Below are positions 43,880-52,647 of a DNA stretch of 64,000 nt, one piece after another; position 1 is the first letter of the stretch; each line of letters begins with the position of its first letter. The notes under the pieces are model-generated. The model was not told the DNA's origin and did no database searches. It was given only the letters and a program-made list of their open reading frames with translations. A program made the position numbers and the translations under genes. Origin of the DNA: Tatumella punctata (GTDB taxonomy: Bacteria > Pseudomonadota > Gammaproteobacteria > Enterobacterales > Enterobacteriaceae); assembly GCF_039523735.1 (NCBI RefSeq), contig NZ_BAAAFW010000094.1, positions 71,238 to 135,237 of the forward strand. Reading direction: 5' to 3'.

Positions 43880-44554
43880 ATGAAACGGACAAAAAATATC
43901 CGCCATGCAGCATTCCGTAAAAGCTGGCAGGCGCGTCATCTGACGCCGGTCGCAGTCGCTATTTCGGCAGTTTTTATGCTTAGCGGCTGCGAACAAAAAG
44001 ATGAAAATGTCTCTATGTATATGAATGCCGATCAATGCAGTAAAGCAAACCCCGGCCAGCAGGCACAGTGTGATTCGGCTTATAATAATGCGGTGAAAGA
44101 AGCAGCCCGCACAGCACCAAAGTATGCCAGCCGTGAAGACTGCGTGGCGGAGTTCGGCGAAAATCAGTGCCAGAAGGCACCGGCACAGGCATCAACCGCA
44201 GCAGAGCCTCAGCAAAGTGGCAGTTTCTGGATGCCACTGATGGCAGGTTATATGATGGGACGGATGATGGGCGGCGGTATGTCTCAGCCACTGTTTACAC
44301 CGCGTAATGCCGCCAGCCCGGCCAACGGCCAATTTGTTGATGCCTCAGGAAAATCTTATGGGCCTGCCACCGGCGGCCGTACCGCGACAGTGCCAAAAAG
44401 TGCGATGGCCCCCAAACCGGCCACCACATCGACCATTACCCGTGGTGGTTTTGGTGAGTCGGTTGCCCGCCAGAATACAATGCAGCGTAATGCTGCCAGC
44501 CCGGCCAGCCGCAGCCCTGCCACAACGCGCAGTACCCGTTCTTTCGGAGGATAA
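43880..44554 (+). CDS. ygiB: DUF1190 protein YgiB
   Basis: A 224-residue membrane-bound or lipoprotein-like protein of the DUF1190 family, which occurs with ygiC; function not settled. Residues 1-20 are basic, then a hydrophobic segment ends in LSGC (a possible lipobox, Cys36). The middle has Cys-rich signatures MNADQCSKANPGQQAQC and REDCVAEFGENQC, and the C-terminus is Ser/Ala/Pro/Thr-rich. GGAAAA precedes the ATG. ygiC starts eight bases after its stop. Confidence 0.92.
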   Translation: MKRTKNIRHAAFRKSWQARHLTPVAVAISAVFMLSGCEQKDENVSMYMNADQCSKANPGQQAQCDSAYNNAVKEAARTAPKYASREDCVAEFGENQCQKAPAQASTAAEPQQSGSFWMPLMAGYMMGRMMGGGMSQPLFTPRNAASPANGQFVDASGKSYGPATGGRTATVPKSAMAPKPATTSTITRGGFGESVARQNTMQRNAASPASRSPATTRSTRSFGG

Positions 44555-44562
44555 ACTGTATT

Positions 44563-45723
44563 ATGCAACGCCTGCCCATAACTGAACGTCCGGACTGGCG
44601 CAGTAAAGCCGAAGAGTATGGTTTTAATTTTCACACCCTGTACGGAGAACCTTACTGGAGTGAAGATGCCTATTACCGCTTTACCCTGCCACAGGTCGAA
44701 TATCTGGAAGACGTCACCGCTGAATTGCACCAGATGTGCTTACAGGCCGCAGAGCGCGTCATCGCCAGTGAACAGTTACTGGATAAGTTCCGGATCCCGA
44801 AACATGTCCGTGATTTTGTCCGCGAGTCCTGGCACAACCGGCAACCGTCACTTTACTCACGACTGGATCTCGCCTGGGGCGGCAGCGGTGATGCTAAGTT
44901 ACTGGAAAATAACGCAGACACTCCCACTTCCTTATATGAAGCGGCTTTTTTTCAGTGGATCTGGCTGGAGGATCAAATGGCTGCCGGGCAGCTACCGGCA
45001 GGCAGTGATCAGTTTAACAGTCTTCAGGAAAAACTGATCGACCGATTCCGTCAGCTACAGCAACATTCTGGCTTCAATAGCCTGCATCTGAGTTGCTGCC
45101 AGCACAGCAGCGAAGATCGGGCCACAGTTCAGTATTTACAGGACTGTGCCAGTGAGGCCGGGCTGCCAAACGAATTTCTGTATATTGATGATATCGGCCT
45201 CGGTGAAAAAGGGCAGTTTACTGATCTTCAGGATCAGGTGATCAGTAATCTGTTCAAACTCTACCCCTGGGAATTTATGTTCAGGGAATCTTTCTCAATG
45301 AAACTGGCCGATGCCGGGGTTCGCTGGCTGGAACCGGCATGGAAAAGCATTATCTCAAATAAAGCCATCCTGCCATTACTCTGGGAAATGTTTCCCGGCC
45401 ACCCTAATCTGTTGCCGGCATGGTTTTCCGAAGATAACCCGCCGTTGCCGGAGAAATATGTTATTAAACCGCTATTTTCCCGCGAAGGCTCGAATATCCG
45501 GATTATCGATCAGGGCCGTGAGATAGCCAGTGCCGACGGGCCTTACGGTGAAGAAGGCACCATTATCCAGCAATATCATCCGTTACCCGAGTTTGACGGT
45601 AATCATACGGTGATTGGCAGCTGGCTAATCGATGACCAGCCTGCCGGTATAGGACTGCGTGAAGATAAGCAACTGATTACCCAGGACCTGTCACGCTTCT
45701 ATCCGCACTGTTTTACCGGCTGA
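44563..45723 (+). CDS. ygiC: ATP-grasp, glutathionylspermidine-synthase-like YgiC
   Basis: A 386-residue protein of the glutathionylspermidine synthase C-terminal (ATP-grasp) family. Conserved stretches include WGGSGDAKLLENNADTPTS near 105, YIDDIGLGEKG near 205, YVIKPLFSREGSNIRI near 303 and HTVIGSWLIDDQPAGIGLRED near 345. E. coli YgiC has the fold but no shown glutathionylspermidine activity. It follows ygiB after eight bases; its GGAGG site lies inside the ygiB end, rather far from the ATG. It is followed by a terminator. Confidence 0.93.
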   Translation: MQRLPITERPDWRSKAEEYGFNFHTLYGEPYWSEDAYYRFTLPQVEYLEDVTAELHQMCLQAAERVIASEQLLDKFRIPKHVRDFVRESWHNRQPSLYSRLDLAWGGSGDAKLLENNADTPTSLYEAAFFQWIWLEDQMAAGQLPAGSDQFNSLQEKLIDRFRQLQQHSGFNSLHLSCCQHSSEDRATVQYLQDCASEAGLPNEFLYIDDIGLGEKGQFTDLQDQVISNLFKLYPWEFMFRESFSMKLADAGVRWLEPAWKSIISNKAILPLLWEMFPGHPNLLPAWFSEDNPPLPEKYVIKPLFSREGSNIRIIDQGREIASADGPYGEEGTIIQQYHPLPEFDGNHTVIGSWLIDDQPAGIGLREDKQLITQDLSRFYPHCFTG

Positions 45724-45732
45724 AACAGCTAT

Positions 45733-45760
45733 CAGGGGCGCGTTTGCTGCCCCTGGTTTT
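45733..45760 (+). terminator. ygiBC terminator
   Basis: CAGGGGC pairs with GCCCCTG (7 bp, nine-base loop) and GTTTT follows, nine bases after the ygiC stop. It lies between convergent ygiC and ygiD. Confidence 0.7.
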
Positions 45761-45765
45761 ATCAT

Positions 45766-46554
45766 TCATGAGTCAGCCAGCACCGACAACATACTCAGTG
45801 ACCCCATTTCAATACCATCGACCGGTATTGAAATTTTATCGCCCGGTAATACCGCCCCCAGCACATACAACAAGGGCAGATAGTGTTCAGGGGAAGGATT
45901 AGACAACACCGCGCCCTCATGTTGCATAAAGTTAACTAACGGATGCTGTGCCCTGTCGCCCTGCCAGTGCAGATTTTCCCGCACAAAATTATTAAATGAT
46001 TCAGCCCAGGGATAAGCCCCGGATCCGCCTTCCCAGCGTACTTTACGCAGGTTATGCACCACATTACCGCTGGCCACAATCATGACGCCCTGTTCACGCA
46101 GGGCGGCCAGTTTCTGACCGAGAGCAAAGTGATATTCGGCTGGCTGAGTCCCGTCAATACTGAGCTGCACAACCGGAATGGATGCGTCCGGATACATTTT
46201 TATCAGTACTCCCCATGACCCGTGGTCCAGTCCCCATTCCTGATCCAGCGTTACCGGCACCGGCGCTAATAATTCGGCAACCTGTGCCGCAAGGGCCGGT
46301 GAACCCGGCGCCGGGTAACGGGTATCAAATAATGCCTGAGGGAATCCACCGAAGTCATGGATCGTCCGTGGCTCCGCCATTGCAGTTACCGCCGTTCCAC
46401 GGGTATACCAGTGAGCAGAAATGGCAACAATGGCGGTCGGTCGTGGTAATGCTTCCCCCAGCGCCTGCCAGCATTGAGTATAACGATTATCTTCCAGCAC
46501 ATTCATCGGGCTGCCATGGCCGAGGAATACAGCCGGCATACGTGAACCTGTCAT
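45766..46554 (-). CDS. ygiD: 4,5-DOPA extradiol dioxygenase YgiD
   Basis: A 262-residue LigB-type extradiol ring-cleavage dioxygenase; E. coli YgiD converts L-DOPA to betalamic-acid-type products. Iron ligands are His15 (FLGHGSPM), His52 (SAHWYT) and His173 region (NVVHNLRK), with AVLSNPSPEHYLPLLYV near 220. The start at 46554 has GGAG seven bases upstream and gives the E. coli length; an ATG five codons upstream has none. It is on the same strand as ribB, which lies upstream, but a strong terminator separates them. Confidence 0.94.
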   Translation of the reverse strand: MTGSRMPAVFLGHGSPMNVLEDNRYTQCWQALGEALPRPTAIVAISAHWYTRGTAVTAMAEPRTIHDFGGFPQALFDTRYPAPGSPALAAQVAELLAPVPVTLDQEWGLDHGSWGVLIKMYPDASIPVVQLSIDGTQPAEYHFALGQKLAALREQGVMIVASGNVVHNLRKVRWEGGSGAYPWAESFNNFVRENLHWQGDRAQHPLVNFMQHEGAVLSNPSPEHYLPLLYVLGAVLPGDKISIPVDGIEMGSLSMLSVLADS

Positions 46555-46690
46555 AAATAAACTCCGCAAATCAGCTTTCTAATGCATACCAACATACGCT
46601 TTTTTATCAGGAACACACGCGGGGGATAATGATGATCATATTCAGAGAATTTGAATGAAATAATACGAAGAACAATCAATTGGTTATAAT

Positions 46691-46720
46691 AAAAAAGCTG
46701 ACACTCCGGTCAGCTTTTTT
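46691..46720 (-). terminator. ribB terminator (bidirectional)
   Basis: A 12-bp inverted repeat AAAAAAGCTGAC/GTCAGCTTTTTT with a six-base loop gives a hairpin with a U-run on both strands. It lies 28 bases after the ribB stop. Confidence 0.85.
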
Positions 46721-46747
46721 GATGGTATGCTACTGCAGTACAGGGTC

Positions 46748-47404
46748 TCAGACTGCCTGACGATTATCGTGTTGCTGCCGCCATGCAATCAGATCTTCGA
46801 TAGTCACTACCGGCATATCATGCTGTTTCGCAAAAGCGATCGCTTCCGGTGCCCGCGCCATCGTACCGTCATCATTGGTCAGTTCACAAAGTACACCCAT
46901 CGGTTTAAAACCGGCCAGACGCACCAGATCAATAGTTGCTTCTGTGTGTCCGCCACGGGTCAGTACACCGCCTTCACGGGCACGCAACGGGAAGACATGG
47001 CCGGGACGATTCAAATCGGAAGGCTGTGCATCGTCCGCAATGGCAGCACCTATAGTTGTGATACGATCCCTGGCCGATACACCGGTCGTTACGCCCTGAA
47101 CCGCTTCAATGGTTACTGTAAAGCCGGTACCATAAGCACTGGTATTGTTTTCTACCATCATCGGCAGATCAAGCTGACGACGACGCTGTTCGGTCATGCA
47201 CAGACATACAATGCCACTGCCATGACGGATGGTCAGCGCCATCTGCTCCACGGTCATGGTTTCGGCTGCGAAGATCATATCTGCTTCGTTTTCACGATCT
47301 TCATCGTCCAGCACCATCACCCCGCGTCGTTCACGCAGTGCGGAAAATGCACGTTCCACACGCTGTTCAGGCGTGCCAAATTCAGAAAGAAGTGTCTGAT
47401 TCAT
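46748..47404 (-). CDS. ribB: 3,4-dihydroxy-2-butanone-4-phosphate synthase
   Basis: Makes the four-carbon precursor of riboflavin from ribulose-5-phosphate. The 218-residue protein has the acidic Mg loop LDDEDRENEAD near residue 33 (E. coli GVMVLDDEDRENE) and HTEATIDLVRLAG near 153. AAAGGG precedes the ATG. Unlike in many bacteria it is a stand-alone RibB, not a RibBA fusion. Expression is expected to fall when FMN is high, through the riboswitch upstream. Confidence 0.97.
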   Translation of the reverse strand: MNQTLLSEFGTPEQRVERAFSALRERRGVMVLDDEDRENEADMIFAAETMTVEQMALTIRHGSGIVCLCMTEQRRRQLDLPMMVENNTSAYGTGFTVTIEAVQGVTTGVSARDRITTIGAAIADDAQPSDLNRPGHVFPLRAREGGVLTRGGHTEATIDLVRLAGFKPMGVLCELTNDDGTMARAPEAIAFAKQHDMPVVTIEDLIAWRQQHDNRQAV

Positions 47405-47510
47405 GGTAAAAACCCTTTAGTTATAAATGTTACCAGAACCAGGGCAGCTTAGGAGGAATGTCAGCAAGACAAAAAATAACGGTAAGAACCGGTCAGGTCC
47501 GTCAGATATC

Positions 47511-47652
47511 GTTACCCTCTCCCATCCGGACTATAACCGTCGGCCCCGGAATTACACCGGATCTGCTGACCTTCAGCCACAGGCTGAAGCGCTCGCGGGC
47601 TTTCAGTGAAAACTGATTTACCGCCGGTGGGGAGTTTCGCCCCGCCCTGAGA
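47511..47652 (-). promoter_or_regulatory. FMN riboswitch (RFN element)
   Basis: On the minus strand the conserved RFN blocks appear in order: TCAGGGCGGGGCGAAACTCC, CCGGCGGTAAATC, GCCCGCGAGCG, GGTCAGCAGATCCGGTG, ATTCCGGGGCCGACGG and AGTCCGGATGGGAGAGGGTA. It lies about 107 bases before the ribB ATG. FMN binding shuts off ribB; the expression platform between 47405 and 47510 contains a weak hairpin (ACGG..CCGT) with a T-run. Confidence 0.95.
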
Positions 47653-47841
47653 ATAAGCAAATTCACTATATCCCCTATTGTAAAAAACGGCAATCACCGG
47701 ACGGCTAAAAGTTATTAACCATTACTGCGGTTTAATTTATAGGTTTCCCGTTGACGGCTGAGGGATTACACTTGTCTTATTCAGGAGGCGGCCAGCGGCG
47801 GCGCCTCATTCGCTTCAGGGCGACCACCACAGGAATCTGTC

Positions 47842-48126
47842 ATGATTGATGCTAAGAAAATTGAACAACTCGCCCGCCAGGTACAGGATGCGATGCCACA
47901 AGGGATCCGCAATTTAGGCGGTGACGTCGAGAAGAAAATCCGTCAGGTACTACAGGCCCAGCTTGGCCGTATGGATTTGGTTAACCGCGAAGAGTTTGAT
48001 GTGCAGACTCAGGTATTGCTGCGCACCCGTGAAAAACTGGCAGCGCTGGAGCTCCGGCTGAATGCCCTGGAAGCAGCAGCTTCGGTACCGGCCACAGAAC
48101 AAAAACCGTCAGAGACTGACGCCTAG
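47842..48126 (+). CDS. ubiK: Ubiquinone biosynthesis accessory factor UbiK
   Basis: A 94-residue coiled-coil protein (formerly YqiC) that assembles with UbiJ and helps the Ubi complex in late ubiquinone synthesis. Conserved stretches are MIDAKKIEQLARQVQ and VNREEFDVQTQVLLRTREKLAALE near 50-75, the family signature. AGGAATC precedes the ATG. It is convergent with hldE; a 13-bp hairpin separates them. E. coli glgS, which lies between ribB and yqiC, is missing. Confidence 0.93.
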   Translation: MIDAKKIEQLARQVQDAMPQGIRNLGGDVEKKIRQVLQAQLGRMDLVNREEFDVQTQVLLRTREKLAALELRLNALEAAASVPATEQKPSETDA

Positions 48127-48131
48127 TACAG

Positions 48132-48160
48132 AGATACGGGGACCTGTGGTCCCCGTATCT
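48132..48160. terminator. Bidirectional terminator between ubiK and hldE
   Basis: AGATACGGGGACC and GGTCCCCGTATCT form a perfect 13-bp stem with a three-base loop, six bases after the ubiK stop. It stands between convergent genes and can end both. Confidence 0.75.
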
Positions 48161-48173
48161 TGTTGCTGAACGA

Positions 48174-49604
48174 TCAGGACTGACGGCTGGTAATGGTCCT
48201 GATGATATTGGTTGTCGAGATACCGTCTTCAAAATTAAGAATACGCACCTCTCCGCCGTTCGCCACAACCTCTTTTCCCCCGGCAACATCTTCCGGCTTA
48301 TAGTCACCGCCTTTGACCAGCAAATCCGGTAAAATTTCGCCGATCAGACGCTGCGGAGTATCTTCTTCAAAGGAAACCACCCAGTCTACAGCTTCCAGTG
48401 CCCCCAGAACCGTCATGCGGTTAATCAGCGGATTCACCGGACGACTGCTTCCTTTCAGACGGCGGGTCGAAGCATCACTGTTCACCGCAACAATCAGCCG
48501 GTCGCCGAGGTTACGGGCATTTGCCAGATAAGAAACATGACCGGCATGCAGAATGTCGAATACGCCGTTCGTCATGACGACTTTTTCACCACGGGCACGG
48601 GCCTGTTCGACCACAGACTTCAGTTGCTGCTCATTCATCACACCAAAGCCGCTGTCCGGACGGGCATGAATTGCATTTTCCAGCTCAACAGGACTGACTG
48701 TCGAAGTACCCAGTTTTCCGACGACCACGCCGGCACCGGCATTCGCCAGGAAACAGGCATCTTCCAGAGAGCAACCGGCTGCCAGCGATGCTGCCAGCAC
48801 CCCTATCACCGTATCTCCGGCTCCGGTAACATCATAAACTTCCTGTGCCAGGGTCGGTAAATGCACAGGATCTTTCCCTGGTTGTAATAAGGTCATACCA
48901 TGTTCTGAACGGGTGACCAGTAAAGCGGATAATTCATAATCCGCCACCAGCGCCATCCCCCGCTCAATGATATCATCGACATTACGGCATTTACCGGCCA
49001 CAGCTTCGAATTCGGACAGATTAGGTGTCAGCAGTGTGGCGCCGCGATAGCGCTCAAAATCAGTGCCTTTCGGGTCAATCAATACAGGAACCCCGGCATC
49101 GCGGGCAAGACGGATCAGCGTCTGTACATCAGATAAGGCACCTTTGGCATAATCGGAAAGCACCACTGCTCCGACTTTACCGACGGTTTCCCGCATCCGC
49201 TGATTAATCGGCTCAGGGTCAATATTTTCAAACCCTTCTTCAAAATCGAGACGAATTAACTGCTGATTACGCGACAGAATACGTAATTTAGTGATCGTCG
49301 GATGCGTGCTTACCGGGACAAAATTACACCCGACATGCACTTTTTCCAGGGTGCGGGACAGGGTGGCTGCAGCGTCATCGGCACCGGTTAACCCGATAAT
49401 TTGTGAAGCCGTTCCGAGCGCGGCAATGTTCATTGCGACGTTGGCCGCACCGCCAGGCCGCTCTTCTATCGTTTCTACTTTAACCACAGGTACCGGGGCT
49501 TCAGGAGATATTCGTTGTGTCGGTCCATACCAGTAACGATCTAACATAACGTCACCAATCACCAATACACCCGCACGGCCAAAATCAGGCAGCGTTACTT
49601 TCAT
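48174..49604 (-). CDS. hldE: Bifunctional heptose kinase/adenylyltransferase HldE
   Basis: Makes ADP-heptose for the LPS inner core. The 476-residue protein has an N-terminal ribokinase-like domain (about 1-318: GGAANVAMNIAALG near 40, DVTGAGDTVIG near 255) and a C-terminal nucleotidyltransferase domain (TNGVFDILHAGHVSYL near 345, HxGH type). The start at 49604 gives MKVTLPDFGRAGVLVIGDVML, and a GGAG site lies eight bases upstream. It follows glnE on the same strand after 164 bases. Confidence 0.97.
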   Translation of the reverse strand: MKVTLPDFGRAGVLVIGDVMLDRYWYGPTQRISPEAPVPVVKVETIEERPGGAANVAMNIAALGTASQIIGLTGADDAAATLSRTLEKVHVGCNFVPVSTHPTITKLRILSRNQQLIRLDFEEGFENIDPEPINQRMRETVGKVGAVVLSDYAKGALSDVQTLIRLARDAGVPVLIDPKGTDFERYRGATLLTPNLSEFEAVAGKCRNVDDIIERGMALVADYELSALLVTRSEHGMTLLQPGKDPVHLPTLAQEVYDVTGAGDTVIGVLAASLAAGCSLEDACFLANAGAGVVVGKLGTSTVSPVELENAIHARPDSGFGVMNEQQLKSVVEQARARGEKVVMTNGVFDILHAGHVSYLANARNLGDRLIVAVNSDASTRRLKGSSRPVNPLINRMTVLGALEAVDWVVSFEEDTPQRLIGEILPDLLVKGGDYKPEDVAGGKEVVANGGEVRILNFEDGISTTNIIRTITSRQS

Positions 49605-49768
49605 TCCAGAGACTCCAGAGCGTGTAAACCAGACTAAAAAATTTTGCCGATAATAACATAAACACCCGCAGGTAGCTGTTATCTGCAAACCAAATCGGCG
49701 GGCCGGGTTACCTGCCCTGAAAATAAATCTTAACTATGGCAACAGACAGACGGAAAAGTTGCGCTGCT

Positions 49769-52609
49769 TTATACGGGTGACTGTGCCAGCCAGTGATGCC
49801 AGCTCTGGCTGACTGTCTGCCGTTGTACTGAGTATAAATCCGCAGCAACCGCAGCAGGCAGAGATTGCAATGCCAGCTGGTGCAAGGCATCCCGTAAAGT
49901 GACATAGGTGGCCGTCAATTGTGCCGCTTCTTCTTCCTGCATAATACCGGCAGCGGCCATCGCCTCAAAGATCCGCACATTATCCGGCCAGCGGGCCAGT
50001 TCAGGCTGACGGGATGCATGACTGAGCACCAGATACTGGGCGATAAATTCAATATCAGTGATACCGCCACTGTCAGCCTTAATGTCCCAGCGCCCCTTAT
50101 GTTTATTCCCCAGATGCTGACGCATTTTTTCGCGCATTTCCCGGACTTCTTTTTGCAGTGTTTGTGCCTGTCTTGGCAGACAGAGAATATCACGACGGAT
50201 AGCGTTAAAACGCTCCGCCAGGGCCGGTTCACCAAAGACAATCCGTGCCCGCACCAGGGCCTGATGTTCCCAGGTCCAGGCCTCTTCACGCTGATACTGG
50301 TGGAATGCACTGAAAGTACTGACCAGCATCCCAGCCGCACCTGACGGACGAAGTCTGGCATCCACTTCATATAAAATACCGGAGGCAGTACGGGTGCTGA
50401 ACAGATGCATAATGCGCTGTGTCAGACGCAGATAAAACTGGCGACTGTCGATGCTACGTGGCCCGTCAGTCGAAGAATCTTCGGGGCAATCATGCAAAAA
50501 AACCAGGTCAAGATCTGAGCTGTACCCCAGTTCCAGCCCACCCAGTTTGCCATACCCCACGACTGCAAAACCGTACTGCTGCGGATCACTCAGATGGCAG
50601 GGCCGCCCGTAACGGGCAACCATCATATTCCATGCCTGGCGGACCACCATTTCCAGAATAGCTTCCGCCAGCCAGGTCAGATGATCACTGACTTTCATCA
50701 CCGGCAGCGTTCTGGCTATATCAGCTGCAGCAATATGTAACTGCTGAGTTTGCTTAAACTGACGTAATGCTTCCAGTTGTTGTTCTTCATCATCTGCCGG
50801 AATACGCATCAGGTACTGGCGTAACTCATCACGGTAAGCATCGATAGCCGGCGGATGATACAGGGTGGCAGGATCCAGCAACTCATCCAGCAACAACGGG
50901 TAACGAGCCAGCTGATCCGCGACCATTGGTGAAGCAGCACACAGCCGGATTAGATGCGACAATGCACCGGGATACTCTGTCAGCAGTTCCAGATAAGTGC
51001 TGCGGGTAAGCACGCCGCTCAGTAGCGGAATCAAACGGTGCAGCGTTTCATCGGCCTGCGGGCCGCCACAGAGCTCAGCCAGCAAACGGGGCATCAGCTG
51101 ATCGAGAGCCTGCCGGCCACGCGGCCCGATAGTCCGGCGCGCGACGTCCTGCCGGAAATCATGCAACTGTTTCAGCAGCCGCTGCCGCTGTTGATCATCA
51201 AGTCCGGGTGTCAGGGGCTGTAATTCCCCGGCATGATAATCCCCGAGCCACAATTCACTGTAATCACTCAGTTCACTCTGTTCTGCGGCCCCCGGGACAT
51301 CCTCCCCGATTAATTCATCGAAAATAGTACGCACATTTTCCATATGCTGAGCCAGGGTAGTACACAGGCCAGACCAGTCCTGTTCACCCATCGCCCATGA
51401 CAGCCGTTGCCGGTACAGAGTATCGGAAGGCAGGGTCTGGGTTTGCTGATCATTAATACTTTGCAACAGGTTTTCCAGCCGCCGCAGCCAGAGATAGGCA
51501 TCGCTTAACCGGGTCACTTGCTGGCCGGGCAGCAAGCCCAGACTGGCGACAGAATCAAGCGCTGCCAGCCAGGAACGTTGCTGAAGTGAACGCTCACGTC
51601 CGCCACGGATTAGCTGAAATACCTGAACGATAAATTCACATTCGCGGATCCCTCCGGCACCGAGTTTAATATTATCGGTCAGGCCACGACGACGTACTTC
51701 GCGGGCAATCATCCCTTTCATGGTACGTAATGACTGGATCACACTAAAATCAATATAACGCCGGTAGACAAAAGGCCGCAGCATCTGCTGCAGTTCCTGA
51801 TATCCCTCATTATCCGACTGTCCCAGGATACGAGCCTTTACCATGGCGTAACGTTCCCAGTCACGCCCCTGCTCCTGGTAATAATCCTCCAGTGCAGCAA
51901 AACTCATCACCAGCGGCCCGCTGTCGCCAAAAGGCCGAAGGCGCATATCCACCCGATAGACAAAACCTTCCGGCGTTTGCTGATCCAGCAGTTTAATCAG
52001 CCGCTGTCCCATACGGGTAAAAAACAGGGTGTTATCCAGTTGCCGCCTTCCGCCGCGGGTGGTTCCCGCGGCAGGCCAGGCGAAGATTAAATCAATATCC
52101 GAAGAGAAGTTCAGTTCACGGCCACCCAGCTTCCCCATACCCAGAATATATAATGGCTGTTCGACACCTTCATGGCTGCAGGGGGTTCCCCATTCGAGAC
52201 AGCATTGCCGGTAAACCCAGTCACGTGCGGCAATAATTAATACTTCCGCCAGTTCACTCAGCTGTAACAGGCTTTGCCGGGTCGTCGCCACCGACAGCGA
52301 TTGCATCCAGGCGATTCTGACCATCATATAACGTCGGAAATGACGTAAGGCCTGCATAACTGCAGCCTCACTGTCGGTACCTTCCAGCCACTCAGCCAGC
52401 CATAACCGATACTGTTGCCATTCATCAGGTGCGGGCGGATATTGTTGCAGTCGCCGCCACCAGTCCGGATGCTGCAGCAGGCTTTCTGCTACAAAATCAC
52501 TGAATGCCAGAACGGCGCACGCATCTTCGCCCGGAGGCAACAATGGAAAACCGGGCATTTCTGCCACTTTCCTGTATTGCTCCTGCATCAGTAAAGGTAA
52601 CGGTAACAT
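49769..52609 (-). CDS. glnE: Bifunctional glutamine synthetase adenylyl-transferase/removase
   Basis: Adenylylates and de-adenylylates glutamine synthetase GlnA in response to nitrogen (via PII). The 946-residue protein has two nucleotidyltransferase domains: the N-terminal one with GMGKLGGRELNFSSDIDLIF near residue 155-175, and the C-terminal one with GYGKLGGLELGYSSDLDLVF near 670, both keeping the GSxxx-DxD pattern. E. coli GlnE has 946 residues. AGGGAA precedes the ATG. It follows ygiF after 38 bases. Confidence 0.97.
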   Translation of the reverse strand: MLPLPLLMQEQYRKVAEMPGFPLLPPGEDACAVLAFSDFVAESLLQHPDWWRRLQQYPPAPDEWQQYRLWLAEWLEGTDSEAAVMQALRHFRRYMMVRIAWMQSLSVATTRQSLLQLSELAEVLIIAARDWVYRQCCLEWGTPCSHEGVEQPLYILGMGKLGGRELNFSSDIDLIFAWPAAGTTRGGRRQLDNTLFFTRMGQRLIKLLDQQTPEGFVYRVDMRLRPFGDSGPLVMSFAALEDYYQEQGRDWERYAMVKARILGQSDNEGYQELQQMLRPFVYRRYIDFSVIQSLRTMKGMIAREVRRRGLTDNIKLGAGGIRECEFIVQVFQLIRGGRERSLQQRSWLAALDSVASLGLLPGQQVTRLSDAYLWLRRLENLLQSINDQQTQTLPSDTLYRQRLSWAMGEQDWSGLCTTLAQHMENVRTIFDELIGEDVPGAAEQSELSDYSELWLGDYHAGELQPLTPGLDDQQRQRLLKQLHDFRQDVARRTIGPRGRQALDQLMPRLLAELCGGPQADETLHRLIPLLSGVLTRSTYLELLTEYPGALSHLIRLCAASPMVADQLARYPLLLDELLDPATLYHPPAIDAYRDELRQYLMRIPADDEEQQLEALRQFKQTQQLHIAAADIARTLPVMKVSDHLTWLAEAILEMVVRQAWNMMVARYGRPCHLSDPQQYGFAVVGYGKLGGLELGYSSDLDLVFLHDCPEDSSTDGPRSIDSRQFYLRLTQRIMHLFSTRTASGILYEVDARLRPSGAAGMLVSTFSAFHQYQREEAWTWEHQALVRARIVFGEPALAERFNAIRRDILCLPRQAQTLQKEVREMREKMRQHLGNKHKGRWDIKADSGGITDIEFIAQYLVLSHASRQPELARWPDNVRIFEAMAAAGIMQEEEAAQLTATYVTLRDALHQLALQSLPAAVAADLYSVQRQTVSQSWHHWLAQSPV

Positions 52610-52647
52610 ACTATATTCCCTGTGATATCTGATGAAATGGTCTGATG

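Noticed and set aside
46727..47452. 241-residue plus-strand reading frame
   Set aside because: It lies opposite ribB, which is fully conserved, and has no ribosome-binding site or recognisable domain.
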